The notes beneath the pieces were generated by a model. The model was not told the origin of the DNA and made no database searches. It saw only the letters and a list, made by a program, of their open reading frames with translations. Below are positions 8,640 through 16,951 of a DNA stretch of 64,000 nucleotides, one piece after another. The DNA lies in assembly GCA_036501085.1 (NCBI GenBank), contig DASYAZ010000141.1, positions 1-64,000 on the forward strand, given 5' to 3'. The translations under genes were made by a program, and so were the position numbers. Source of the stretch: GCA-003244245 sp036501085. Lineage in GTDB: Bacteria; Actinomycetota; Actinomycetes; Mycobacteriales; Pseudonocardiaceae. How positions within the stretch are numbered: position 1 is the stretch's first letter; each line of letters starts with the position of its first letter.

Positions 8640-9164
8640 ATGACCGAACCCACCACACCGGTTGAGCGCTACATCGACTGCGACAGGCACATCAACATGG
8701 CCTATAACACGGTCCCCGCCCTGCGCACGACCTACCTCGACCAACGCGGGATATCCCTCACCCAGTGGCATATCTTCGACAAAGCACCAGGTAAAACCCC
8801 TGACCAGCTCATCCGCGAGCTAATCAGCGAACTCGCCGAGCACACTGAACTCATCCGCGAACTCGCCGGACACACCGGCGAGCACGACGCGGCGATCGCC
8901 AGCGCGATCGAGCAACTCCGCGAGCGGGGCCTGATCACCACCGGCACCGATGGCGCCCTGGAGATCACCACCGAGGGACAGGCCCTGTTCCAGCGATTCA
9001 ACACCGGCAGGTCAGAGCTGCTCACCGAGTTCCACGCCGGCATCACCGCAGAGGAGCTGACTACCACCGTCCGGGTACTCAAGCTGATCAGCGAACAAGC
9101 CACCCGCGCGAACACACGAATAACAACGACCTCGACCACCAAACCGACACCGGACATGCCATAG
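8640..9164 (+). CDS. MarR-like winged-helix protein
   Basis: A 174-aa cytosolic protein. The segment IEQLRERGLITTGTDGALEI-TTEGQALFQRF has the form of the wing and last helix of MarR-family regulators. A helical N-terminal half carries a near repeat (LISELAEHTELIRELAGHTGE) and the tail is Thr-rich. The canonical recognition helix is less clear, so DNA binding is inferred. The ATG at 8640 has GAGGAAA upstream. It follows the ABC binding protein by about 95 bp on the same strand and may be cotranscribed with it. Confidence 0.6.
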   Translation: MTEPTTPVERYIDCDRHINMAYNTVPALRTTYLDQRGISLTQWHIFDKAPGKTPDQLIRELISELAEHTELIRELAGHTGEHDAAIASAIEQLRERGLITTGTDGALEITTEGQALFQRFNTGRSELLTEFHAGITAEELTTTVRVLKLISEQATRANTRITTTSTTKPTPDMP

Positions 9165-9375
9165 CCGTCTAATCCAGGCCCGCAGTTTCGCCCTGACCAA
9201 CCCAGAGTCCCGATACCAGGCCAATCAGGCGTACAAGGCCTGGCACGAGACCCCAACCCGGGCCGTCACCACCATCTTCGGTTCACCGTGCTCAAGGGCC
9301 AGCGCGCCACGGTAACGCTGTTCGACAACGGACAAAAGATCCTCACGAGCCAGCTCGGTGACCATTCCTACTGGG

Positions 9376-9458
9376 TGGCGGGTCAAGGATTCGAACCTTG
9401 GAAGGCATCAGCCGACGGATTTACAGTCCGCTCCCATTGGCCGCTCGGGCAACCCGCC
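9376..9458 (-). tRNA. tRNA-Tyr (anticodon GTA)
   Basis: On the minus strand a complete class II tRNA folds. The acceptor stem GGCGGGT pairs with ACCCGCC, the anticodon loop CTGTAAA has GTA at plus positions 9422-9424, there is a long variable arm, and a T-loop GGTTCGAATCC. Length is 83 nt with discriminator A; the 3' CCA is not encoded. Confidence 0.95.
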
Positions 9459-9564
9459 TGGAGGCCAGCGTGTACCGGCCGGTCGATACGATACACAGCC
9501 CGTGAGGTCGGGCGGGACCGGGCCTGGCAGGTAGGGTCGGCACCGGTCCACGGGAGGAGGAACA

Positions 9565-10056
9565 GTGGCAGATCCGTCGTTCGATGTCGTCAGCAAGGTA
9601 GACCAGCAGGAAGTGGACAACGCGCTCAACCAGGCGGCCAAAGAGCTGTCGACCCGGTTCGACTTCCGCGGCACCGGGGCGAAGGTGACCTGGTCCGGGG
9701 TCGAGGCGATGACGATCGAGGCGGAGACCGAAGAGCGCTGCCGCGCCGCCATCGACGTGATCAAAGGCAAGCTGGTCAAGCGAGGCATCTCACTGAAATC
9801 CTTCGAGGTGGGCGATCCGGCGGTGTCCGGCAAGATCTACCGGACGACCGGGCGCATCCTTGAGGGCATCAGCCAGGACAAGGCCAAAGCCATCGCCAAA
9901 GCGGTCCGGGACGAGAAACTCAAGGGCGTGCAAACCCAGATCCAGGGTGATCAGCTACGTGTCACGGGAAAGAAGAAAGACGACCTGCAGGCCGTCATCG
10001 CCCTGCTGAAGGGCCGCGACTTCGGCGTCGCCTTGCAGTTCACCAACTACCGGTAG
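9565..10056 (+). CDS. yajQ: YajQ-family nucleotide-binding protein
   Basis: A 163-aa protein with the full YajQ pattern: PSFDVVSKVDQQEVDNALNQ at the N-terminus, then DFRGTGAKV, and the C-terminal KDDLQAVIALLKGRDFGVALQFTNYR. YajQ proteins bind cyclic di-GMP or RNA and act in the cytosol, but the role in actinobacteria is not settled. The GTG at 9565 is preceded by GGGAGGAGG, an excellent ribosome binding site. Length is the family norm. Presence beside tRNA-Tyr, and further on htpX and a polyprenyl synthase, matches the mycobacterial neighbourhood. Confidence 0.95.
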   Translation: MADPSFDVVSKVDQQEVDNALNQAAKELSTRFDFRGTGAKVTWSGVEAMTIEAETEERCRAAIDVIKGKLVKRGISLKSFEVGDPAVSGKIYRTTGRILEGISQDKAKAIAKAVRDEKLKGVQTQIQGDQLRVTGKKKDDLQAVIALLKGRDFGVALQFTNYR

Positions 10057-10062
10057 GTGCAG

Positions 10063-10081
10063 ATTGCCCATCTGGGGCAAT
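10063..10081 (+). terminator. Hairpin after yajQ
   Basis: ATTGCCC (10063-10069) pairs with GGGCAAT (10075-10081) across a 5-base loop, starting seven bases after the yajQ stop. No T-tract follows, which is common for terminators in high-GC actinobacteria. Confidence 0.5.
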
Positions 10082-10311
10082 CATGACTACAGCATCTCTG
10101 AGCTGCACTTTCGACGTTCGCGGCATTACACGGCATTCTACGGTTTTACTGCGTCTTGCGGACAATCTGCGGACAGTCGGAGATCAACCAGACCGTCCCC
10201 TGTGGACGCTAAATCCGTCCCGCCCTGCTTCGAGAAGCGCCCCATCGAGAACATCGCTGTGGTGATCACCCGGGCTCGGCAGGCCGGCGGCACCGCGTAG
10301 CCTGGAGTCAC
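10082..10311. other. Intergenic segment with no recognised gene
   Basis: Short plus-strand frames here have no ribosome binding site and no family resemblance. Base composition dips (AT-rich around 10090-10180) compared with the flanks, consistent with imported DNA at the tRNA/yajQ boundary. Confidence 0.3.
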
Positions 10312-10376
10312 CTCTCCACCGAGGTTTCCGCCCCCGGGTAGCTCCCGGGGGCATCGGTGGGGGGACCGGTGGAGAG
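10312..10376 (+). promoter_or_regulatory. Nested 5'-UTR hairpin covering the ribosome binding site of the HTH gene
   Basis: Outer arms CTCTCCACCG (10312-10321) and CGGTGGAGAG (10367-10376) enclose an inner perfect stem GCCCCCGGG (10330-10338) / CCCGGGGGC (10344-10352). The ribosome binding site GGAGAGAGGG (10371-10380), in front of the GTG at 10386, lies partly in the right outer arm. Folding would hide it. Confidence 0.55.
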
Positions 10377-10385
10377 AGGGTTCTA

Positions 10386-11618
10386 GTGGGCGCTGAGGAA
10401 GCGTCGGCGATCGGCGCGCGCGCTCGGATGATCCGGCGTCGTCGAGGGCTGAGCCAGGACGTAACGGCCGGGCTGGCTGGTATCAGCAAGCCCTATCTGT
10501 CACAGCTGGAGCACGGTCAACGCGGGTTCAATCGGCGAGGGCTGCTTGAGGACCTGGCCGCCGCGCTCGGCTGCTCCGTGGCGGATCTGACTGGTCAGCC
10601 CTACTTAATGATGGATAAGGAGACCGCCGCTGCGACTCCTGCCATTGCCGAGATCAGCGTAGCTCTGCATAGCGTCACGCTCGATGACGTTCCCGACGTG
10701 CCAGCCCGACCGATAGCAGAACTGGTGAAGGCAGCAGCGGAAGCCAACCTACACCGCGACAACGCTCACTACGCGCTCGCTGTGAGGGGTCTCGGTGCGG
10801 TGATTACCGAGCTGCACATCTGGGCTGTGACCGGCAGCGGTGGTGATCGTCAGGCCGCCCTGACAGCTCTCACCGAGGCGTGTCAGGTGGCCTATCACCT
10901 CGCCCGGCTAACCGGGCGCGCCGAGCTGGCTATGACCAGCGCGGAGCGGGGCTACGAAGCTGGCCGAAGATCCGAACGTCCAGACTTGGCTGGGCTCATG
11001 GCGATGAACCGCAGCGGTGGACTGATGAAACTGGGCGCTCGATGGCGGGCCACCTCGATATGCGCGGACGCGCTGGACGAGGTCTCGGCATTGCCTGGGC
11101 CGACCCCGGACGACACTCGGACCGCTGAGGCGCAGGGAATGCTGCTGCTCACCGCGGGCCTATGGGCCGCCCACGAGGGGCGTACCGAGGACACCGCTGC
11201 CTACCTCAGCGAAGCTCGAGACCTCGCTGCACACACTGGCGAGTGCAATCACATGCGCTTCCACTTCGGCCCAACGAACGTGGCCGCGTGGGAGCTGGGG
11301 CTAGCCGTGGAGTCCAGCAACGGGCCGGACGCGGCAGAGCGTTTCGTCACGGCCCCCATCGACTTCTCGGTGTTCGCCAGCAAGGAGCGCGAAGCCGATG
11401 TGACCTTCGACCTCGCTCGTGCTTGGGCGCAGGCTGAGGGCGCGCGTGATGGTGAGGTGTTGCGTGCGCTCGATACGGCTGATCGCCTGGCGCCACTGCG
11501 GATACGCAACGACCCGATCGCCCGGGACCTGGTAACCACGCTGGATCGCCGGGCCCGACGTCGTGTGTGGGAGCTGGACAGCCTCCGCAACCGGTTCGGC
11601 ATCGGTGCCCAGCGTTAG
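10386..11618 (+). CDS. XRE-type helix-turn-helix regulator with TPR-like C-terminal region
   Basis: A 410-aa protein. Residues about 8-65 form a Cro/C1-type helix-turn-helix (ARARMIRRRRGLSQDVTAGL, then ISKPYLSQLEHGQRG). The remainder is all-helical with TPR-like repeats (for example AQGMLLLTAGLWAAHEGR), a layout seen in many actinobacterial pleiotropic or peptide-responsive regulators. It starts a run of four downstream small genes, the last three overlapping by a few bases, so it probably controls its own cassette. The GTG at 10386 has GGAGAGAGGG upstream, inside a hairpin. Ligand and operator are unknown. Confidence 0.75.
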   Translation: MGAEEASAIGARARMIRRRRGLSQDVTAGLAGISKPYLSQLEHGQRGFNRRGLLEDLAAALGCSVADLTGQPYLMMDKETAAATPAIAEISVALHSVTLDDVPDVPARPIAELVKAAAEANLHRDNAHYALAVRGLGAVITELHIWAVTGSGGDRQAALTALTEACQVAYHLARLTGRAELAMTSAERGYEAGRRSERPDLAGLMAMNRSGGLMKLGARWRATSICADALDEVSALPGPTPDDTRTAEAQGMLLLTAGLWAAHEGRTEDTAAYLSEARDLAAHTGECNHMRFHFGPTNVAAWELGLAVESSNGPDAAERFVTAPIDFSVFASKEREADVTFDLARAWAQAEGARDGEVLRALDTADRLAPLRIRNDPIARDLVTTLDRRARRRVWELDSLRNRFGIGAQR

Positions 11619-11663
11619 CGGACTGCAAACAGCTAGCGTCGATCTCCCCGCCGTCTCTATGCG

Positions 11664-11936
11664 GTGAGCGAGACCACCACCACATCTTCATCTTCTGAGA
11701 GCGTCCCGAGCTGGTACCTGCGGTCGTTGGGGGATCAGGACACCCACCGCGGGCAGCTGCGCAACGATGGTGTTGTCCTAGCGACCTGCGGTGCGACCTT
11801 TAGACCTCGGCCGACGCTGCGAATAGCCGGGCGGTCGCCAGGGATGCTGGTCGCGGGTGGTCCGGCGTTGCGGGGGAACCCTTCCGACCCTGATCAGGTC
11901 TGCCGGGAGTGCCCGGGCAGCGGGGTGGTCCGGTGA
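11664..11936 (+). CDS. Small Cys-bearing hypothetical protein, cassette gene 2
   Basis: A 90-aa protein with no family I can name. It contains WYLRSLGDQDTHRGQLR, then VVLATCGATFRPRPTL, and near the end DQVCRECPGSG. The CxxC plus the earlier Cys suggest a partial zinc-ribbon. It shares the theme '(T)CG...C..C' with the next gene. The start GTG at 11664 has only a weak ribosome binding site, so the exact start is open. The stop overlaps the GTG start of the next gene (GTGA). Confidence 0.55.
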   Translation: MSETTTTSSSSESVPSWYLRSLGDQDTHRGQLRNDGVVLATCGATFRPRPTLRIAGRSPGMLVAGGPALRGNPSDPDQVCRECPGSGVVR

Positions 11937-12406
11937 GCGAGCAGCACTGCATTCATCTGCTGGAGGCCGAGCGTGACCTGCTGGCCGACTGCCATCGGCA
12001 CCGGACGTACCTGGGGTTGTGCGGGGAGGTGCTGCCCGTGTCAAAGCTGCCGAGTTCTGATTGCGGGTCTGAGTGCGACTGCGAGATCATCTGCGAGGCC
12101 GCCGCCGGCGCGCTCGAGCAGCCGGACCGCGCACCGGGTGAGTACCCGTTGCCGGCGGGCGGGGTTCACCTGCTTGCGGCCGATGAAGTGGTCGGGCAGG
12201 GCTACGGGACGAGTTCGCAGGTGACCCTGTGCGGGGAGCTAGTCGGAGCCTCGGAGCTGTCACCGTGGCTGTGTTCCCTGGACCGGGACGAGCACCGGTA
12301 TTGCCCGGCGTGTGTGCGCGAGGCCATCCGATGGAAAGCTGACTCGGCCGCGCACATCGTCGCCCAGCTGGAGCAGCTGCGTGAGCTGGTGGCCCGCGAT
12401 GGCTGA
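11933..12406 (+). CDS. Cys-rich hypothetical protein with two related halves, cassette gene 3
   Basis: A 157-aa protein, unrecognised. Two internal segments look related: YLGLCGEVLPVSKLPSSDC (about residues 28-46) and VTLCGELVGASELSPWLC (about 97-114). Each continues with further Cys (SECDCEIIC; YCPACVREA). The pattern suggests a duplicated zinc-binding module. It starts at GTG 11933 overlapping the previous stop by 4 bases, which implies translational coupling. A longer frame from 11909 would overlap the preceding gene more. Confidence 0.55.
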   Translation: MSEQHCIHLLEAERDLLADCHRHRTYLGLCGEVLPVSKLPSSDCGSECDCEIICEAAAGALEQPDRAPGEYPLPAGGVHLLAADEVVGQGYGTSSQVTLCGELVGASELSPWLCSLDRDEHRYCPACVREAIRWKADSAAHIVAQLEQLRELVARDG

Positions 12407-12698
12407 TAGCGCGGATGTGGCGGCCGCGAAGCGGTTGCTGGATGAGGCCAGGGGTCGGGGGTTCGCTTTCGAGCGGGTCGTGCCGGGACCCGACGCGCCG
12501 TTACGGGGTGTGCAGGAGATCGTCGAGTACCGGGACGAGATCTACCTCGGTGGGTTCTGGAAAGAGAACTCGTGCACCGCCACCCGGCGGCGGCGCTACT
12601 CGCTGGTGGTGCCCGGTGGGTGGCCGGTAGCCGACTATGTGCGCGGCGATGCCTTGACTGTGCTGCACACCGTGCTGTCCGACTGGGCGACGTCATGA
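12399..12698 (+). CDS. Small hypothetical protein, cassette gene 4
   Basis: A 99-aa protein starting MADSADVAAAKRLLDEARGR, with a single Cys (KENSCTATRRRRYSL) and a C-terminal segment GDALTVLHTVLSDW. It resembles no family I can name. The ATG at 12399 overlaps the previous gene's last 8 bases, and its own TGA overlaps the next ATG, so the set is tightly coupled. Cytosolic, no membrane segment. Confidence 0.5.
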   Translation: MADSADVAAAKRLLDEARGRGFAFERVVPGPDAPLRGVQEIVEYRDEIYLGGFWKENSCTATRRRRYSLVVPGGWPVADYVRGDALTVLHTVLSDWATS

Positions 12699-12862
12699 GA
12701 CCCCCAGCCAGCCAGGTCGGGCAGTGCGCCACTTCGGTTCCCGGTGTCCCCGCGACCAGCGCGCCCGATGAGGACAACCAACCGCGCGGTTGGTTCATCG
12801 GCGAGTGCGGGCATTGGGTGCCACTACTGGCTAACGGGCGCGTCGATGCGTGCGAGTGCTAG
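12695..12862 (+). CDS. Small hypothetical protein, cassette gene 5 (55 aa)
   Basis: A 55-aa frame starting MRPPASQVGQC and ending GRVDACEC, with GWFIGECGHWVPLL in between. It has four Cys in all. The ATG overlaps the upstream stop (ATGA), which is the main support that it is translated. Function unknown; it could bind a metal. The cassette ends here, shortly before an IS66 remnant. Confidence 0.45.
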   Translation: MRPPASQVGQCATSVPGVPATSAPDEDNQPRGWFIGECGHWVPLLANGRVDACEC

Positions 12863-12940
12863 ATCTCTGGCCCGGCCGCCGGTTGAGCGTTGCCTCCCAT
12901 CAGAGTCAGCTCCCGGCGGCCGGCCGGTTCCAGCGGTGGG

Positions 12941-13723
12941 TCAGAATCGCGAACCGGCAATGCCAGCAGAGAGGGGAAAGATCGCGCCGTGGGCATCGGT
13001 GTCTTGGTGGGTCACGTTGGTGGGGGTCTCATCGGCGCAGAGCACGTCCTCGGCGCGTAGCGCCGTTGTCATCGCCTCATCGAACCCGGCCGCATCCAGA
13101 CGTGGGGCGAAGCGCTCCAGGGCGCGGGCGAGGAACCCGGTCGACACCGCAACACCCAGCAGTGAGTCCATCAACATCGCGGTGCGCTCCAGGGGTACGT
13201 TGCCCTCGCTGGCCAACAGGATCGCGGCGGCATTGATGTTGGGTCCGTAGACCACGGTGCCGGCCGTCCCAAACGGTGGCGTCGCGGTGGTCGTGCGCCC
13301 GCAGCCGCAGCGGCGCCGTGGCAGCAGGTAGTGCACCTTCTCCAGGGTGATCGCCAGGATATCCCACACCTGCGTCCAGCTCATCCCCGCATCCGCGGCA
13401 TCGGTCAGGTCCCCGCCGCACCCCGAGCACTCACCCGGGGCGGGCAGTGTCTCGGTCCTATCCGGCGTCACCGTCGGCGCCAGTCCCGAGCCCTTGTGGC
13501 CCGGCTAACCACCGGGCTTGCGATCCTTCGATTTTTCCCGAGACGAGGGATCCGCCCGCCGCTTGGCCTTGGCCGCGATCGAATCCGCCGACGGTGGACT
13601 CGAGGAATTGGTCGAATCCCGTCCCAGCCGGGCCTCCAGCTCAGCGATCCGTCCGCCCGTCCGCCGCCGCTGTGCACGGCGGCACCGCCCGAGCCGATAT
13701 CGAAGTGCCAGCCATGGCGTCAT
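12941..13723 (-). pseudogene. IS66-family transposase remnant
   Basis: The minus strand encodes RIAELEARLGRDSTNSS, PPSADSIAAKAKRRA and EKSKDRKPGG. After an in-frame TAG (13505-13507) the same frame continues PGHKGSGLAPTVTPDRTETL, then CSGCGGDL and the zinc-finger-like CGCGRTTTATPP. This is the start of an IS66 TnpC transposase. The TAG replaces the Gln of the usual GGQPGHKG. The protein is also cut after DETPTNVTHQDTDAHGAI, losing the catalytic C-terminal half, and nothing upstream of about 13660 matches. It is a dead insertion-sequence fragment. Confidence 0.8.
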
Positions 13724-13791
13724 TGCACAGAAGGGCGAGCTTCTGCCCGGCGACTATGAACACCCCGGCTGTTGAGAGTGGGACGGCCCCC

Positions 13792-14094
13792 TCAGGACGT
13801 GGTGTCTTTGCCGGAGCTACCCTCGGCCTTCTCAACGAGGGGCTCAACCTTTTCCCTGACCTTCTCGACGAGGAGCTCAGCCTTCTCCTTGGCCTCCTCG
13901 GCAAACGACTCAGTCTTCTCAAGGACCTTGTCAACGAGCGGCTCAGCATCGCCGAGCTTCTGATCCACCAAGCCCCGGATCCGCTCCCCTGCAGCCTCCG
14001 CTGAGGTCTCCGCTGAGGTCTCCGCTGAGGTCTCCGCTGAAGTCTCCGCTGAAGTCTCCGCTGAAGTCTCCGCTGAGGTCTCCGCTGAAGTCAT
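13792..14094 (-). CDS. Repeat-bearing amphipathic-helix protein (TSAE x8)
   Basis: A 100-aa protein. After the initial Met come eight TSAE units, then a highly charged helical region (ERIRGLVDQKLGDAEPLVDK, then KTESFAEEAKEKAELLVEKV) with a hydrophobic residue every three to four positions, as in coiled coils or lipid-binding amphipathic helices. No membrane span is visible. The ATG at 14094 directly precedes the repeats, with AAGGGAG about 13 bases upstream; an upstream ATG at 14142 is also in frame. Function unknown; stress-protective or surface-associated roles are guesses. Confidence 0.55.
   Translation of the reverse strand: MTSAETSAETSAETSAETSAETSAETSAETSAEAAGERIRGLVDQKLGDAEPLVDKVLEKTESFAEEAKEKAELLVEKVREKVEPLVEKAEGSSGKDTTS
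13997..14092 (-). repeat. Eight-copy 12-bp tandem repeat
   Basis: Exactly eight head-to-tail copies of TCCGCTGARGTC (plus strand), 96 bp in total. Units differ only at the G/A in the seventh-to-tenth positions (four GAG, four GAA forms). The repeat is in frame and codes for the SAET periodicity, so copy-number change would alter protein length without shifting frame. Confidence 0.95.
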
Positions 14095-14524
14095 TGTGTT
14101 CGCTGCTCCCTTCGCTACCAATCGGAGATACCCAATCCGCACTCGGAATGGGTAGCGGGAGGTGATCGACAGCGTAGTGCCCCGCGCCCCCTCGTGGAAG
14201 GATCGACAGCGTGCGGTGCCCCAGCCGGGTAAATCTTGTGTCTGGGTTCAGATGATGGGTGCCTGCCGGGTTGCGGCCTCCGTGCCCGGGCCGCATCGTG
14301 GAAAGTCGGGCAATGTGCACTGGTCCGACTAAGGGCGCAACAGCCTCACTGACACCTTGTCTTACTCGTCATTTAAACTCGGCATATCCCATATCGAGCG
14401 GAGTCGGGCAATTGTCCCGCTCCTGCGCCTCGGCCTCCAAAGCTCAGGCGAACGCAGGTGACGTCCAGTACGCCATGGGCAGCGGGCTTGGGACGGTCTG
14501 GTCGAAACATGCGGCCCGAACTAC
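14095..14524. other. Intergenic region, no gene seen
   Basis: About 430 bp. It holds a short direct repeat, GATCGACAGCGT followed by GTGCCCC, near 14164 and 14204. Frames on both strands lack ribosome binding sites. It is locally less GC-rich (14300-14400). Promoter of the repeat protein should lie at its left end. Confidence 0.35.
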
Positions 14525-14854
14525 TCACCCCGCGCGGCGAGCAGCGGTTCTCCCGACCGGTAGTGCGCGCACCACTTCCCCGTCGATCACGGTCGGTTGA
14601 GGCTGCCGGGCAGGAACGCTCGGCGCGGTCAGGTAGACGTTCACCACGGAGGGGGTTTCCGGGTATACCCGTTCAGACTCCCACCAGGCCGGACCCTCGG
14701 CGAGCTCCTGTTGATCCCGAACCACCTGCTTCGCGTAGTGCCGGAGGCGGCTTTCGGCGTACTTGCGGTTTTCCTGCCCGCGAGCTACCCAGCCGATGGC
14801 AAACCATCCCATCGCGATGAGAATGCCCCCCATCCACAGCAAACCGGCAAACAT
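14525..14854 (-). CDS. Hypothetical single-span membrane protein
   Basis: A 109-aa protein with one N-terminal hydrophobic segment (GLLWMGGILIAMGWFAIGWV), then a basic, helical cytosolic region (RKYAESRLRHYAKQVVRDQQ) and a Pro-rich C-terminal part. The ATG at 14854 has GGAGGACAGG upstream on the minus strand, a strong signal. I do not recognise the family. It is divergent from rmlA, with about 240 bp between the starts. Confidence 0.6.
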   Translation of the reverse strand: MFAGLLWMGGILIAMGWFAIGWVARGQENRKYAESRLRHYAKQVVRDQQELAEGPAWWESERVYPETPSVVNVYLTAPSVPARQPQPTVIDGEVVRALPVGRTAARRAG

Positions 14855-15098
14855 CCTGTCCTCCAGCGTCCGGAACGGGGCCGCTCATCCAGCCGCCGTC
14901 AGCTCCTCTTTCTAAGCCACATGCGAGCATTGCAATACCGGCCAACCAGGGTGTTCCGTGTCAGCGACACCTCAGACACGCACAGTCGCCGAGCCCACAG
15001 AGAGCCACCTCCCCCGCAAGCACCTACTCTCACCCCTGGGCGAATCCGTCCGGACCGGAGGAGACCGTCGTGACATCCACTCGGCCCAGGAGCCGCCG

Positions 15099-15971
15099 GT
15101 GAAGGGGATCGTCCTAGCGGGCGGTGCCGGGACCCGGCTGCATCCGATCACCCAGGCCGTCTGCAAGCAGCTGCTTCCGGTATACGACAAGCCGATGGTG
15201 TACTACCCGCTCTCGGTGCTCATGCTGGCCGGGATCCGGCGGATCTTGATCATCTCCACCCCGGCGGACCTGCCGCTGTTCCGCCGCCTACTCGGCGACG
15301 GCAGCGCTCTGGGACTACAGCTGAGCTACGCCGAGCAGCCCCAGCCCAACGGCCTGGCCGAATCCTTCGTGATCGGTGCGGACTTCATCGAAACGGACCC
15401 GGTGGCCCTGGTGCTGGGAGACAACATCTTCTACGGTCTCGGCTTCTCCCGCAGGCTGCAGGAATGCGCGGTCGGCCTGGATGGCTGCGTGCTGTTCGGG
15501 TACCCGGTCAAGGAGCCGCAACGCTACGGGGTCGGCGAGATCGACGCAGCCGGAAAATTGATCTCCATCGAGGAGAAGCCGGCCGCGCCCCGCTCGAACC
15601 GGGCGATCACCGGTCTGTACTTCTACGACAACGACGTCGTGAAGGTAGCCCGCTCGCTGACCCCCTCCGCCCGGGGCGAGCTGGAGATCACCGATGTGAA
15701 CAATCACTACCTGCGCCAGGGCCGGGCGACGCTGATCGATCTGGGCCGCGGCTTCGCCTGGCTGGATACCGGTACCCATGAGTCCTTGCTGGAGGCCGGC
15801 CAGTTCGTGCAGGTGCTCGAGCACCGGCAAGGAGTTCGCATCGCCTGCCTGGAAGAGATCGCGCTGCGGATGGGATTCATCGACGCCGACGCCTGCTACG
15901 CGCTGGGCCGATCGCTGGCCCGATCCCGCTATGGCCAGTACGTCATGGAGATCGCCCGCGCCGCGCGTTGA
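15099..15971 (+). CDS. rmlA: Glucose-1-phosphate thymidylyltransferase
   Basis: Makes dTDP-glucose from glucose-1-phosphate and dTTP, the first step to dTDP-rhamnose for the arabinogalactan linker and for sugar-decorated products. The nucleotide-binding signature (KGIVLAGGAGTRLHPIT) begins at residue 2, and KQLLPVYDKPMVYYPLS, ALVLGDNIFYG and EEKP follow in order. Length from GTG 15099 is 290 aa, the family norm. An AGGAG lies about six bases upstream. The frame stays open 47 codons further upstream, but that part has no family match. No other rml gene is adjacent. Confidence 0.93.
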   Translation: MKGIVLAGGAGTRLHPITQAVCKQLLPVYDKPMVYYPLSVLMLAGIRRILIISTPADLPLFRRLLGDGSALGLQLSYAEQPQPNGLAESFVIGADFIETDPVALVLGDNIFYGLGFSRRLQECAVGLDGCVLFGYPVKEPQRYGVGEIDAAGKLISIEEKPAAPRSNRAITGLYFYDNDVVKVARSLTPSARGELEITDVNNHYLRQGRATLIDLGRGFAWLDTGTHESLLEAGQFVQVLEHRQGVRIACLEEIALRMGFIDADACYALGRSLARSRYGQYVMEIARAAR

Positions 15972-15992
15972 CTGCCGCCCGCTGAAACCAGC

Positions 15993-16868
15993 TCAGCGCA
16001 GCTCGCGCCGGGCCATCTCCTCCAAGCGTTGCACCCGCTCCGCCATGGGGGGGTGGGTGGAGAACAACCGCGCCGCACCCTCACCCACCCGGAACGGGTT
16101 GGCGATCATCAGGTGGGACTGCGAGGCCAGCGCGGGTTCCGGGCGCATCGGCGCTGCCTGGGTGCCGTACTCCAGCTTGCGCAGCGCGCTGGCCAGCGCC
16201 AGCGGGTCCCCGGTGAGATCGGCACCGGAGGCGTCGGCCTGGTATTCCCGCGACCGGCTCACCGCCATCTGGACGATGCCGGCGGCGATCGGGCCGAGTA
16301 GCGCGATCAGGATCATGGCGAACGGGTTGGGCCGCTCATCGCCACCGCCACCGAAGAGTCCCGCGAACATCGCCAGGTGCGACAGCGCCGTCACCATCCC
16401 GGCCAGCGCCCCGGCGACCGATGAGATCAGGATGTCCCGGTTGTAGACGTGCGAGAGCTCGTGTCCCAGTACTCCGCGCAGTTCACGCTCGTTTAGCAAC
16501 TCCAGGATCCCGACCGTGCAGCACACGGCGGCGTGGCGCGGGTTGCGGCCGGTGGCGAAGGCGTTGGGTGCCTGGGTCGGGCTGACGTAGAGCCGCGGCA
16601 TGGGCTGGCGGGCGTCGGTGGCCAGTTCCCGCACGATCCGGTACATCATGGGTTGCTCGGGTTCGGACACCGGCTGGGCATGCATCGCGCGCAACGCCAG
16701 CTTGTCGGAGTTGAAGTACGCGTAGGCGTTCATCCCGAGCGCGAACACCAGGGCGATGAGCACGCCGGTCCGCCCGAAGGGCACTCCGATCAGCACGACC
16801 AGCGCCGACAGCCCTCCGAGCAGCAGCGCGGTTTTCAGCCCGTTGACGTGGTTGTGCACAGCAGTCAA
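15993..16868 (-). CDS. htpX: HtpX-type membrane zinc metalloprotease
   Basis: A 291-aa M48 peptidase. Two N-terminal hydrophobic segments (LLLGGLSALVVLIGVPFG and RTGVLIALVFALGMNAYAYF) precede the catalytic GHELSHVYNRD, the HExxH zinc motif. A further pair of hydrophobic segments follows and a downstream SREYQADASGADL provides the third ligand Glu. It faces the cytosol and degrades damaged membrane proteins under stress. It converges with rmlA, 21 bp apart. Its presence near the polyprenyl synthase gene matches mycobacterial gene order. Confidence 0.93.
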   Translation of the reverse strand: MTAVHNHVNGLKTALLLGGLSALVVLIGVPFGRTGVLIALVFALGMNAYAYFNSDKLALRAMHAQPVSEPEQPMMYRIVRELATDARQPMPRLYVSPTQAPNAFATGRNPRHAAVCCTVGILELLNERELRGVLGHELSHVYNRDILISSVAGALAGMVTALSHLAMFAGLFGGGGDERPNPFAMILIALLGPIAAGIVQMAVSRSREYQADASGADLTGDPLALASALRKLEYGTQAAPMRPEPALASQSHLMIANPFRVGEGAARLFSTHPPMAERVQRLEEMARRELR

Positions 16869-16951
16869 CCTCCCGGTGTATGGGGGCTCTACTCACTGCA
16901 ACGCGCTCACCGGCCACCAGGTTCCACTGCATCTGCACGGGCGTCACCGTG

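Noticed and set aside
14259..14600. 113-codon plus-strand frame
   Set aside because: Overlaps the end of the well-supported membrane-protein gene on the other strand and has no start signal or motif.
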